Below are positions 1 through 6,822 of a stretch of 64,000 bases of DNA, one piece after another. Numbering within the stretch: the stretch's first letter is position 1; every line of letters begins with the position of its first letter. The stretch spans positions 2,294,426-2,358,425 of the forward strand of contig NZ_BMIA01000001.1 in NCBI RefSeq assembly GCF_014641595.1, read 5' to 3'. A model generated the notes under the pieces. That model was given only the letters and a program-made list of their open reading frames with translations, searched no databases and was not told the DNA's origin. The position numbers were made by a program, and so were the translations under genes. Origin of the DNA: Dyadobacter endophyticus (lineage in GTDB: Bacteria > Bacteroidota > Bacteroidia > Cytophagales > Spirosomataceae).

Positions 1-426
1 CCCCGAAACGGTATACCCCGCCGCCCGGCTGCGGATGCCCGTCGTAGGCGCTACTGCCGACTTAGCGGACCGGCTGATGATGATCAGGTTGTCCGTCACC
101 CGGTAATGCAGCCCGAGCGGTTTCAATGCTTCATCCAAAACCTTATATAATGGTCTCTGGCTTGCCTTAATGCTCACTTTTCGCCCGCTGCCAATCATTT
201 TCGCGCTGTAAACAAACTTGCCGTTCACCTGTTTTTCCAGATTTCCCAGCACATGCTCGATCCCCTGCTCCTGGATATCCACCGTCACTTTTTTGGACAA
301 AAGCGCCTGCGCGTTGCCGTCCGTCGCTTTGGCAGTACCAAGCGCCCACAACCCGACAAGTAAAAACTGGCACAGCGATATCCGCATCACATTGAAAATA
401 AATTGAAACTTAAAAGCTTCTTTCAT
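1..426 (-). CDS. SusC/RagA-type TonB-dependent receptor with STN domain, N-terminal part only
   Basis: The gene runs off the left edge, so only about 142 residues are visible. The frame opens at the ATG at 426; the ATG four bases upstream meets a stop after six codons. A signal-peptide-like segment (MRISLCQFLLVGLWALG) is followed by a secretin/TonB short N-terminal (STN) domain of the type KVTVDIQEQGIEHVLGNLE ... KVLDEALKPLGLHYRV. In Bacteroidota, STN-bearing SusC proteins pass a substrate signal to a FecR anti-sigma factor in the periplasm. That fits the FecR and ECF sigma genes just upstream on the same strand. The substrate cannot be told from this part. Confidence 0.85.
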   Translation of the reverse strand, partial: MKEAFKFQFIFNVMRISLCQFLLVGLWALGTAKATDGNAQALLSKKVTVDIQEQGIEHVLGNLEKQVNGKFVYSAKMIGSGRKVSIKASQRPLYKVLDEALKPLGLHYRVTDNLIIISRSAKSAVAPTTGIRSRAAGYTVSG

Positions 427-532
427 ACATTTGACTGTTTTATTGAGGTTAGATTTTGATAAAACAATCCCCGTTATCCTTCTTAGGACGGATAGTATTT
501 GCGGTCGAAAACAAATATGGGGATTCATGAGG

Positions 533-569
533 GTCGGGCATGTTGGTAGCATTGTCCGACTCTTTTTTT
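533..569 (+). terminator. Hairpin plus T-run between the receptor and FecR genes
   Basis: GTCGGGCA (533-540) pairs with TGTCCGAC (553-560), with one G-T wobble, and is followed by seven T residues at 563-569. The polarity is that of an intrinsic terminator on the plus strand, while both flanking genes are on the minus strand. It could stop antisense transcripts or belong to a small RNA; I see no plus-strand gene for it. Confidence 0.35.
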
Positions 570-629
570 GTGGCTACTTTCTTCTATATACGCATCGGCA
601 TCCGGGTTTGGTTGGGTTAAACAGGGTTT

Positions 630-1814
630 CTAGCTTTTACAGCCCCTACTGTAAATGACAATCTTGCCGTCGAGCACTTCGTACCTCGCCTCGATCACCT
701 CGCAGAGAATGCTCAGTTTGCTGAACATCGGCTGCCCGCCGAGCGATGCCGTTACCGGGCACCCCTTCATGACATCACGGTCGAAAATGATGTCGATCTG
801 GTAAGCCTCTTCGATGTCGGTGAGCACGGAGGAAGCGGGTGTATTTACAAATTCGAATGTCTTCGGGTTATCGGAAGGCACGATTTCCGGATTGTCGCTC
901 AGCGTCCTGCGCATTTCGCTGCTTGCATGCTCGAAAATGAGCTTCTGGTTGGGCGTGAGTACCATGCCGTTCGGCGTTTTGGCCTGGGCATTTTTGCGCG
1001 CCGCAAATTCCTTTTGTTTAAAAACTGAAACTTTTCCTTCCCGCACCTCTACCAGCGTCTTGTCTGAAGCATCCTGCGCCCGCACGAAGAAGCTGGTACC
1101 CAGCACTTTGGTTACCAAGTCCGTCGTATGTACCAGAAACGGCCTCTTCGGATCCTTGGCCACCTGGAAATAGGCATCGCCCGACAAGTATACAATACGC
1201 TGATCCGGTTGAAATGTTTCAGCAAAGCTGAGCCGGGATTGCGGGTAAAGCACCACTTGCGTGCCGTCTGCGAGTTTGATAACCTGCTGTTTCCCGGAAG
1301 TATTCACCCGCTCCACCAGCCCCTTACCCGATACCAGCCCGTTATAGCCGTCATTGAAGCGATAATACCGCCATCCGATCCACCCCAAACCAATCGCCAG
1401 CACCAGACAAGCCGCCACCCGAGTCCAAAACGCCGACCCAAACCACACGCTACGCCCGGATTCACTAACAACACGCGACTCGTTGAGTTTCAATGGCTCA
1501 CTGACAATTCGCTCCTCCCTTCTTCCATACTCCTTTTCCTCCGTCCTCAAACCCAGCAACTTCTCCGTTCTGACGCGTTCCAAAAGTCCCTGTATTTCCA
1601 GGTCGATCTCCACTTCGTCAATTTCCGTACGGTAATGACGGTACACGCCGTCGAGCAGCTTGTGGGCGCTTCGAATGTCGTCTGCCTGCAAAGGGTTTTC
1701 GTCGATATATTGCTTCCAGAATACCGCATCCGTAGCTTCCTGATGCCGTACCCAGCCCTGAAAACGGGCGTCGAGAACGAAATCTTCAAGGGTGTATTCC
1801 TGGTACTGATCCAT
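630..1814 (-). CDS. FecR family anti-sigma factor
   Basis: 394 residues. The cytoplasmic N-terminus (about 1-130) is the sigma-binding part. One membrane segment lies near residues 130-152 (VAACLVLAIGLGWIGW). A periplasmic FecR domain follows (about 160-265, with LADGTQVVLYPQSRLSF and the typical VLGTSFFVRA), then a C-terminal DUF4974/STN-like domain (FEFVNTPASSVLTDIEEAY). FecR proteins hold an ECF sigma factor inactive until a TonB receptor signals that its ligand is present. The gene lies between the ECF sigma gene (2048-2608) and the STN receptor (ends at 1), the standard sigma/anti-sigma/receptor order. Confidence 0.93.
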   Translation of the reverse strand: MDQYQEYTLEDFVLDARFQGWVRHQEATDAVFWKQYIDENPLQADDIRSAHKLLDGVYRHYRTEIDEVEIDLEIQGLLERVRTEKLLGLRTEEKEYGRREERIVSEPLKLNESRVVSESGRSVWFGSAFWTRVAACLVLAIGLGWIGWRYYRFNDGYNGLVSGKGLVERVNTSGKQQVIKLADGTQVVLYPQSRLSFAETFQPDQRIVYLSGDAYFQVAKDPKRPFLVHTTDLVTKVLGTSFFVRAQDASDKTLVEVREGKVSVFKQKEFAARKNAQAKTPNGMVLTPNQKLIFEHASSEMRRTLSDNPEIVPSDNPKTFEFVNTPASSVLTDIEEAYQIDIIFDRDVMKGCPVTASLGGQPMFSKLSILCEVIEARYEVLDGKIVIYSRGCKS

Positions 1815-1890
1815 GTTATAATTGTTTTCTAACTATACATAGGCAGGGGTCGCATTGGAATAATCAAAATATTTCAAATTTTTTTTAAAA

Positions 1891-1942
1891 GGGAGGAACG
1901 GAGGAAAGGGAGGAGGGAGGAAAGGGAGGAGGGAGGAAAGGG
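1891..1942. repeat. Polypurine array between sigma and anti-sigma genes
   Basis: An uninterrupted run built from GGGAGGA and GGAAA blocks, purine on the plus strand and pyrimidine on the coding strand. It holds more than four closely spaced GGG tracts, so it could form a G-quadruplex. Two related arrays occur at 2682-2807 and 39820-39964. Confidence 0.8.
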
Positions 1943-1998
1943 CCTCCGGCTGGTCTATACTGCGATGGCGTCTTTGCAATACCGACCGGCCGGAGGCC
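1941..1998. promoter_or_regulatory. Long-arm inverted repeat in the sigma-FecR intergenic region
   Basis: GGCCTCCGGC (1941-1950) is perfectly complementary to GCCGGAGGCC (1989-1998). With one T-G wobble the stem extends by four more base pairs (GGTC/GACC), leaving a loop of about 28 bases. It sits between the stop of the sigma gene and the start of FecR, where it could set the ratio of sigma to anti-sigma mRNA. There is no T-run on the coding strand next to it. Confidence 0.5.
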
Positions 1999-2047
1999 TG
2001 CGAATGGGGTGTGCAAATCAGGAGACTTGCACGAGCGCACGAACGCT

Positions 2048-2608
2048 TTACAGTCGATCTTTCAGCTCCTGGATGGTGCGGTAGAGCAGGTTGGCAACGG
2101 CGGGACGTGTGATCCCCATTACCTGTGCGATGGCTTCATTATCCATACTTTCAAAAAAACGGAGGTAAATCACCTCCTGCTGGCGGCGCGTGAGCAGGTT
2201 TATTTGCTGATTGAGCGTTTTGAGCATCGCTTCATTGGTTTCGATCTCGATGATATGCTCTTCAATGGAAGCGTCTCCGGTGGTTTCGGCAGAAAAGTCC
2301 AGTTCATCCCCGTCGTTAATCCATTGCTGCCGCTGGCTTTCGCGGTAGATTTTCCGGCGAAGAGATTTAAGCAGGTAAAATTTTACAAATTCAGTATCCC
2401 CGATCGTCTCGCGCTTGGCCCAAAGTTCCATGAAAAGATCCTGGATGCAATCTTTTACAAATTCACGGTCACGTGAAAACTTGGCCCCATAACTGAACAG
2501 GCTTTTGTAGTAATGCCGGGCTATCTGCCCGAACGCCTCATCATCCCCGGCACGAAACGACTTCCACAAGTCAGCGTCATCAGCATTGTTGTCGGGATTG
2601 GATTGCAT
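2048..2608 (-). CDS. ECF-family RNA polymerase sigma factor
   Basis: 186 residues, the usual length for a Bacteroidota ECF sigma factor. Region 2 is visible around FVKDCIQDLFMELWAKRETI (about 51-70). Region 4 covers the C-terminus, with a helix-turn-helix at NEAIAQVMGITRPAVANLLY (about 155-174). No extra C-terminal domain is present. It should direct RNA polymerase to the downstream receptor locus when released by the FecR protein encoded at 630-1814. The ATG at 2608 is inside a perfect inverted repeat (2600-2646), which suggests translational control; no Shine-Dalgarno sequence is apparent, as is common in this phylum. Confidence 0.93.
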   Translation of the reverse strand: MQSNPDNNADDADLWKSFRAGDDEAFGQIARHYYKSLFSYGAKFSRDREFVKDCIQDLFMELWAKRETIGDTEFVKFYLLKSLRRKIYRESQRQQWINDGDELDFSAETTGDASIEEHIIEIETNEAMLKTLNQQINLLTRRQQEVIYLRFFESMDNEAIAQVMGITRPAVANLLYRTIQELKDRL

Positions 2609-2646
2609 TCAGGAGCGGTACGTCAGTTGTAACGGGAATGCAATCC
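2600..2646 (-). promoter_or_regulatory. Start-codon-sequestering hairpin of the ECF sigma gene
   Basis: GGATTGCATTC (2600-2610) and GAATGCAATCC (2636-2646) are perfect reverse complements, 11 bp each with a 25-base spacer. On the minus-strand mRNA the downstream arm contains the sigma start codon (2606-2608), so folding would hide it. The pairing is seen directly; the control role is inference. Confidence 0.6.
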
Positions 2647-2681
2647 TACACGTTTTTATATAATTAAACAATTTTTATTTT

Positions 2682-2807
2682 GGGTGAAAGGAGGAAGAAA
2701 GGGAGGAGGGAGGAAAGGGGGGAGGGAGGAAAGGGAGGAGGGAGAAAAGGGAGGAGGGACTATCCCTTCCTCCTTCCTCCCCTTCCTCCTTTCACCCTTC
2801 CTCCCTC
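2682..2807. repeat. Polypurine tract facing a polypyrimidine tract (G-rich/C-rich hairpin)
   Basis: A GGGAGGA/GGAAA run at 2682-2759 is followed after a few bases by its inverse at 2763-2807 (CCCTTCC, TCCTTCC blocks). The two halves can pair imperfectly into a long hairpin. It starts right at the stop of the DinB-like gene (2808) and ends about 75 bases before the sigma gene start. It may end transcription of the DinB-like gene. Short ORFs called here only translate the repeat. Confidence 0.8.
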
Positions 2808-3410
2808 TTACCGTGGATACGACGAATGGCTTTTCACTTTCAGGATCTGCCGCAAATGCCGGTCTGTGTGGCCCCATTGGTAAATGAGCACCTGGTGCAT
2901 GTTGCGCGGGTCGGGTGTGCCGGTCAGCTCGAAAATAGCCCGCATATCGGCTTCGCTGGTGCGCACAAAAGAGATACTTTGCTCCCGGCCTCGCAGGAAA
3001 AACGTCAGGTTGTCCTTTCCTTTGATAAACCCGGTTGGCTTCGCGATTTCAGCGGCTTTGTGAGGGTTCGGCTCCATGATGAATTCCTGGTAATAGCTGT
3101 CTGGCCGCGTGGTTTTGATCAGCTCCGGTTGCGGCTTGTTTCTTGTCCCGATGCTAAGCTCTCTGAACCAGACAATCTCCCAGAGCGCCAGATGCTCCAC
3201 CACTTCGGCAATGGACCAACGGTCGGGCGACTCGCGGAATGCCCATTGCTCGGGCGTGAGGTTTTCCGTTTCCTTCACCAATGCATCGCGTGTGCGGATC
3301 AATTGATCGATCGTGGACTGTTTGTCAGCTGCGGTCCAGAGCTTTTCCTGGCCGAAGCATTGCATGGCCACACAGAGCCAAACTAGGGTAAAAAGTGTAC
3401 TGATTTTCAT
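2808..3410 (-). CDS. DinB-like domain protein, exported
   Basis: 200 residues from the ATG at 3410. A longer frame exists upstream, but this start gives a good signal peptide (MKISTLFTLVWLCVAMQCFGQ), so I prefer it. The mature part is a DinB/YfiT-like four-helix bundle: a metal-ligand-type histidine occurs in IAEVVEHLALWE and two more in WGHTDRHLRQI near the end. Family members bind a divalent metal and often act as thiol or small-molecule transferases; the reaction here is unknown. Export of a DinB protein is common in Bacteroidota. The stop codon is directly followed by the polypurine hairpin. Confidence 0.8.
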   Translation of the reverse strand: MKISTLFTLVWLCVAMQCFGQEKLWTAADKQSTIDQLIRTRDALVKETENLTPEQWAFRESPDRWSIAEVVEHLALWEIVWFRELSIGTRNKPQPELIKTTRPDSYYQEFIMEPNPHKAAEIAKPTGFIKGKDNLTFFLRGREQSISFVRTSEADMRAIFELTGTPDPRNMHQVLIYQWGHTDRHLRQILKVKSHSSYPR

Positions 3411-3626
3411 AGCTTTTGTTTTGTGAACGCTTGTTCCGCAACAAATGGCGGCCGGCTTTTCGGGAACTGCCGCGACCATTGTCCGGAATGTGGCCACAAT
3501 GCTATTTCTTTTTACCTGCTTTGACAATTTTGATTATCCAAAGGCGTAAAAACAGGGTATTATACGTGCTTTTCAGTGATTTAACGGCACCATATTATTT
3601 GCTTTCCCGGGAAGGAAATGGGTACG

Positions 3627-4937
3627 CTATTGGCTCAAATAGGGTGGTAAGATATGCCGGAGCGTCGGATTATCTAGCAGGCTGCGCAAGCGGACGGAAT
3701 CGGGGTAAGGTATTTCAAATTGCGGTTGAACCAGCACCGACGGGTCGCCCGTTTTCAGGTACTTGCGCACGTTCGATTCCTGTTTCACGGAGAGGCCGTA
3801 CGACGTGCGGACATTATGCATTTCCAGATCGCGGCGAGTGACGTGCCCCCTGATGAATACCACGAAAAACACTGCCCCAATCCAGGTAATATACCAGTGT
3901 TTCAGCGTAATTTCCATAAAACGTGCTGCAAACCAGGCACCGCCGATCAATCCGATGGTAAACAGCTCGGTGTAGCGGGAAGAGACGGTTTGCATCGCCT
4001 GTCCGCGCCCGTATGCGATCGCGAGCGTCTGTGCGAGCGACCACATCACGCATCCGGCCATGAACAGGTCCGCCCGGGAGAGCGTGCGGTTCCGCAAAAA
4101 CCAGGGTACCATCACCACAGCAGGAGCCCACAACGCAATCGCAGCAGGCCAGCTTTTCAGCACCGGCCAGGCCAGAATGTACCGCAACGCCTTACGTAGC
4201 TCGACAACGCTCCGGGAGCGGTAAATGTGGTTGGCTTCGATCTGTGGCATCAGGAAATACCCGGCCACGGATAAGCCAATGAGCACAGCGGCAAAAGCCA
4301 CGTGTTTCCAATTGAGCTGCCGCTTTTGAAACCCTTGCAATGCATACACGCCCGCCGCCGCCAGGGGCGTAAGGATGCCAGAAGCCATCGTCAATACACT
4401 CAGCCACGACAGTACCAGCACGCCAGCCATCGCCACGAAACTGTCGGGATAGCGGGAGACCAGTATGAGGGCCAAAAGTGTAAAAATGATGAGGAAATAA
4501 AACTGGCTTTGAAAGCCGATCAGCAGGTTTTCGAATGCAAATGGCAGCGAAAACTGGGCGATGATCACAATCAGCACCAGCCAGCGCAGGCCGTGCAACG
4601 CCTTTTGCCGCATTAGAAACAGCAGGATAATGAGCGGAATGCAAGCTGCGACAAGGATGTTCACCCGCGCCTCGACCAGGTTGTCCCATACGCCTGTAAC
4701 ACTGAAAATCAGCAGCGACAGCAACCGCGTGGGAAAAATGCGGTGCTCGTTATGCGGCTCCCACAGGTCATGCAATTTCAGCCGGCCTTCGATCCACGGT
4801 CTGAGCAGAAAATCCCCCTCGGCATCCCACTGGTCCCAGAAGGGCAGTCGGATCGCGAAGGTTTCGACCCAATATAAACGGGCTGCTGCGATAACCAGCA
4901 GCGTTGCAAGCAATGCAAGGATATTTCTTGTGGGCAT
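3627..4937 (-). CDS. Polytopic membrane protein, GT-C glycosyltransferase-like
   Basis: 436 residues with about ten hydrophobic segments. The first membrane helix (residues 6-22) is followed by a loop with FWDQWDAEGD and EPHNEHRIFPTR. Acidic residues in the first outer loop are typical of GT-C enzymes that use lipid-linked sugars (PMT/ArnT-like), but no family signature is complete. A transferase for cell-surface glycans or lipids is plausible. A good Bacteroidota promoter lies upstream at 5059-5089, so the gene is probably transcribed alone. Function is inferred from topology and loop chemistry only. Confidence 0.6.
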   Translation of the reverse strand: MPTRNILALLATLLVIAAARLYWVETFAIRLPFWDQWDAEGDFLLRPWIEGRLKLHDLWEPHNEHRIFPTRLLSLLIFSVTGVWDNLVEARVNILVAACIPLIILLFLMRQKALHGLRWLVLIVIIAQFSLPFAFENLLIGFQSQFYFLIIFTLLALILVSRYPDSFVAMAGVLVLSWLSVLTMASGILTPLAAAGVYALQGFQKRQLNWKHVAFAAVLIGLSVAGYFLMPQIEANHIYRSRSVVELRKALRYILAWPVLKSWPAAIALWAPAVVMVPWFLRNRTLSRADLFMAGCVMWSLAQTLAIAYGRGQAMQTVSSRYTELFTIGLIGGAWFAARFMEITLKHWYITWIGAVFFVVFIRGHVTRRDLEMHNVRTSYGLSVKQESNVRKYLKTGDPSVLVQPQFEIPYPDSVRLRSLLDNPTLRHILPPYLSQ

Positions 4938-5058
4938 AAATATTTTAGAGAATTTGCTGCAATGCCTTCGCCACTTATTTTGGCCGTCTCGTACACGAGT
5001 TGTCCCGTCGTATAACGGATTTCAACGGATACAATTTGATTTAGGTGAGTAGTTGGAT

Positions 5059-5089
5059 CAAAATTAGGTTGTAACTATTACATTACAAA
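5059..5089 (-). promoter_or_regulatory. Bacteroidota-type promoter with overlapping inverted repeat
   Basis: Read on the minus strand: TTTG at 5089-5086, a 19-base spacer, then TAATTTTG at 5066-5059, matching TTTG-N19-TAnnTTTG. The predicted start of transcription is near 5052, about 115 bases before the ATG of the GT-C-like gene. The repeat TTGTAA-N8-TTACAA (5069-5088) fills the spacer and touches the -33 box, the position of a repressor site. Confidence 0.6.
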
Positions 5090-5101
5090 ATGGCTGTACA
5101 G

Positions 5102-5135
5102 ACGAAAACGGGCCGATCCCCAAAGAACCGGCCCG
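5102..5135 (-). terminator. Intrinsic terminator after the GH30 gene
   Basis: CGGGCCG (5109-5115) pairs with CGGCCCG (5129-5135). On the minus strand the stem is followed by TTTTCGTC. It lies 57 bases beyond the GH30 stop codon and closes this PUL operon. Confidence 0.7.
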
Positions 5136-5191
5136 CCCGAAAAGTCCGTCCAGGACTACCTGTCCAGGATACCATATTGAACACTACCCAC

Positions 5192-6754
5192 TTACATTTT
5201 GCTGGTAACGGTAACAATGCTCCGCGCTTTTACCGAAATATTGCCGTTCGGACCGCTTACCTGTACAGGCGCGAGGTCACGCTCGGCGGAAGTTTCGTAA
5301 ACCCTGGTCGCCACCGGCTTCTGGCCGGATCCGAGCGAGAGCTGAATCTCCCGATCCTGATTGTCGTTGTTCACGATCACGGTTACCAGTTCATTATTTG
5401 TATTTAAATAAGAAGAAACCAATAGCCCGTCGGTACCGAGGCTGCTCGATGCCTCCACCCTCTTAGCGCCCGGACGCACGAAACGACTGAAATTACCCAA
5501 TGCCCAAAGCATTTTGGATGACTGGAAACTACCGTCGGTTTTGTTTTTATCAATGTATACCAACCCATCCTTGTAGTCGTAAGGCGAAACGGAAAGCCAC
5601 CAATGCCAGGCCGTGGCATTCGCATAGACGAGGTCGTTGTGGATCACTCTGGCAATGTACAGACCGGAAGTGATGCTCAAATCGCGGCCCTCACCCTTTA
5701 TTTCGCCATCGTTATCGCCCAGAATGCAGTATTCCGTCTGCCAGTATTCCAGCCCCGGTACCGTCGCAAGCCCGCCCGCAAGCTGTTTTCGCTTGTCAAC
5801 GGCGGTTTTATAAGGGGAAGTAGTGAAATAGCTGTGCCCCGAAATCGCCGGAACCACATTAGGAAGGTTACCAATGTATTCGGAGCTGTTTTTATCAAAG
5901 AAAGCTGCGATCTGGCTCGCACGTCCCGGGCGGTTATGCTCCGAATAGAGATATTCGAGCTGCCCGGCTTCCGCCACATTGATTTTGGTCGAAAGGTTCT
6001 TTTTCAGCAGCGAAGCGCTTAGCGAGCGGGTAATGGCTGCCACCTGGTTGTTGAAATACGGCGTTCCTTCCTGGCCGCCGTCACTCCAATCCCACTGTGG
6101 CTCATTCACCGGGCTCACGTACTGAAACGTAATGCCGGTTTTCTTGCGCACGCCGTCGATCACATCGGCCAGGTAACCAGCAAATTTATCGAACTGCTGG
6201 GAGGCAAGGTTTGGCTGGCCGTTTGTGGCATAACCTTTTCCGTTGGTCGTAAACTGCACCGGCGGGGTATTTGGGAAAAGTAAAAACTCGCCTACACCGC
6301 GTTCCCTGGCCGCATTGAGGAACCAAACCTGGCCGGCTTGCTTGTTCCAGTCATAACCTCCGTCGTTGGCAAAAAACGATTCCGCACGCCGCCACTCATC
6401 GCGGATACCGCTCGCATCGCCCTGCTCGGTGGTACCGCCACCGGCATTAAACCGCCACAGCGACAGGCCAATGCCTTTCAGACGACCGTCGGCGAGCGTG
6501 TCTTTGCTGAAAAGCAGATCGGCGATCCCGTTCTTTTTGGCCAGCGGCCAGTTGCCTACAAACTGGCATGCCCAGGCATCGGAACCACCGAAATTTCTGA
6601 TCGTTTGATAAGTTTTGGTTGGATCGATGCGGATCGTCACCGTTCCGGCAGCCGGCTCGTTGGTCTTAGCAACGGGGTCGCTTCCTTGGCAACTGATGGG
6701 TGCAGCCATGAGCAACCCCAGGAACAATGTTCCGAGGTTTTGAGAAATTTGCAT
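5192..6754 (-). CDS. GH30-family glycoside hydrolase, exported
   Basis: 520 residues. An N-terminal signal (MQISQNLGTLFLGLLMAAPISC) with a possible lipobox cysteine indicates export or outer-membrane anchoring. The TIM barrel carries NFGGSDAW near the start, the acid/base Glu218 in SPVNEPQWDW and the nucleophile Glu341 in WQTEYCILGD, as in clan GH-A family 30. A beta-sandwich tail ends the protein (VTTVIVNNDNQ-like). The nearest known activities are endo-beta-1,6-galactanase and related GH30 enzymes; the exact linkage is not determined here. It follows SusC and SusD in a PUL headed by an HTCS regulator, so it probably attacks the imported glycan at the cell surface. A terminator-like hairpin (6782-6814) separates it from SusD. 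Confidence 0.88.
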   Translation of the reverse strand: MQISQNLGTLFLGLLMAAPISCQGSDPVAKTNEPAAGTVTIRIDPTKTYQTIRNFGGSDAWACQFVGNWPLAKKNGIADLLFSKDTLADGRLKGIGLSLWRFNAGGGTTEQGDASGIRDEWRRAESFFANDGGYDWNKQAGQVWFLNAARERGVGEFLLFPNTPPVQFTTNGKGYATNGQPNLASQQFDKFAGYLADVIDGVRKKTGITFQYVSPVNEPQWDWSDGGQEGTPYFNNQVAAITRSLSASLLKKNLSTKINVAEAGQLEYLYSEHNRPGRASQIAAFFDKNSSEYIGNLPNVVPAISGHSYFTTSPYKTAVDKRKQLAGGLATVPGLEYWQTEYCILGDNDGEIKGEGRDLSITSGLYIARVIHNDLVYANATAWHWWLSVSPYDYKDGLVYIDKNKTDGSFQSSKMLWALGNFSRFVRPGAKRVEASSSLGTDGLLVSSYLNTNNELVTVIVNNDNQDREIQLSLGSGQKPVATRVYETSAERDLAPVQVSGPNGNISVKARSIVTVTSKM

Positions 6755-6781
6755 GAATTGGTCTGTCAGGGAATGGATAGA

Positions 6782-6814
6782 AAAAGAACTCCCGGCGACT
6801 GAGGCGCCGGGAGT
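6782..6814 (-). terminator. Terminator/attenuator hairpin between SusD and GH30
   Basis: ACTCCCGGCG (6788-6797) and CGCCGGGAGT (6805-6814) form a perfect 10-bp stem with a 7-base loop. On the minus strand it is followed by TTCTTTTTC. It falls in the 68-base gap between the SusD stop and the GH30 start. Part of the transcription would end here, giving more SusCD than enzyme. A comparable hairpin lies at 46263-46295. Confidence 0.75.
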
Positions 6815-6822
6815 GAAGGATA

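Noticed and set aside
431..658. A 75-residue plus-strand frame between the receptor and FecR genes
   Set aside because: It overlaps the FecR 3' end and crosses a terminator-like hairpin; composition is not protein-like.
1128..1832. A 234-residue plus-strand frame opposite FecR
   Set aside because: It is a long antisense shadow caused by the GC-rich codon use of FecR; it shows no recognisable domain.
2600..2646. Possible invertible promoter of the Bacteroides phase-variation type
   Set aside because: The spacer between the arms is only 25 bases and no recombinase gene is near; an RNA hairpin is more likely.
2656..2887. Several short open frames across the polypurine hairpin on both strands
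   Set aside because: They translate only the GGGAGGA/CCTCC repeats into Gly/Arg/Glu or Pro/Ser-rich strings and have no protein-like features.
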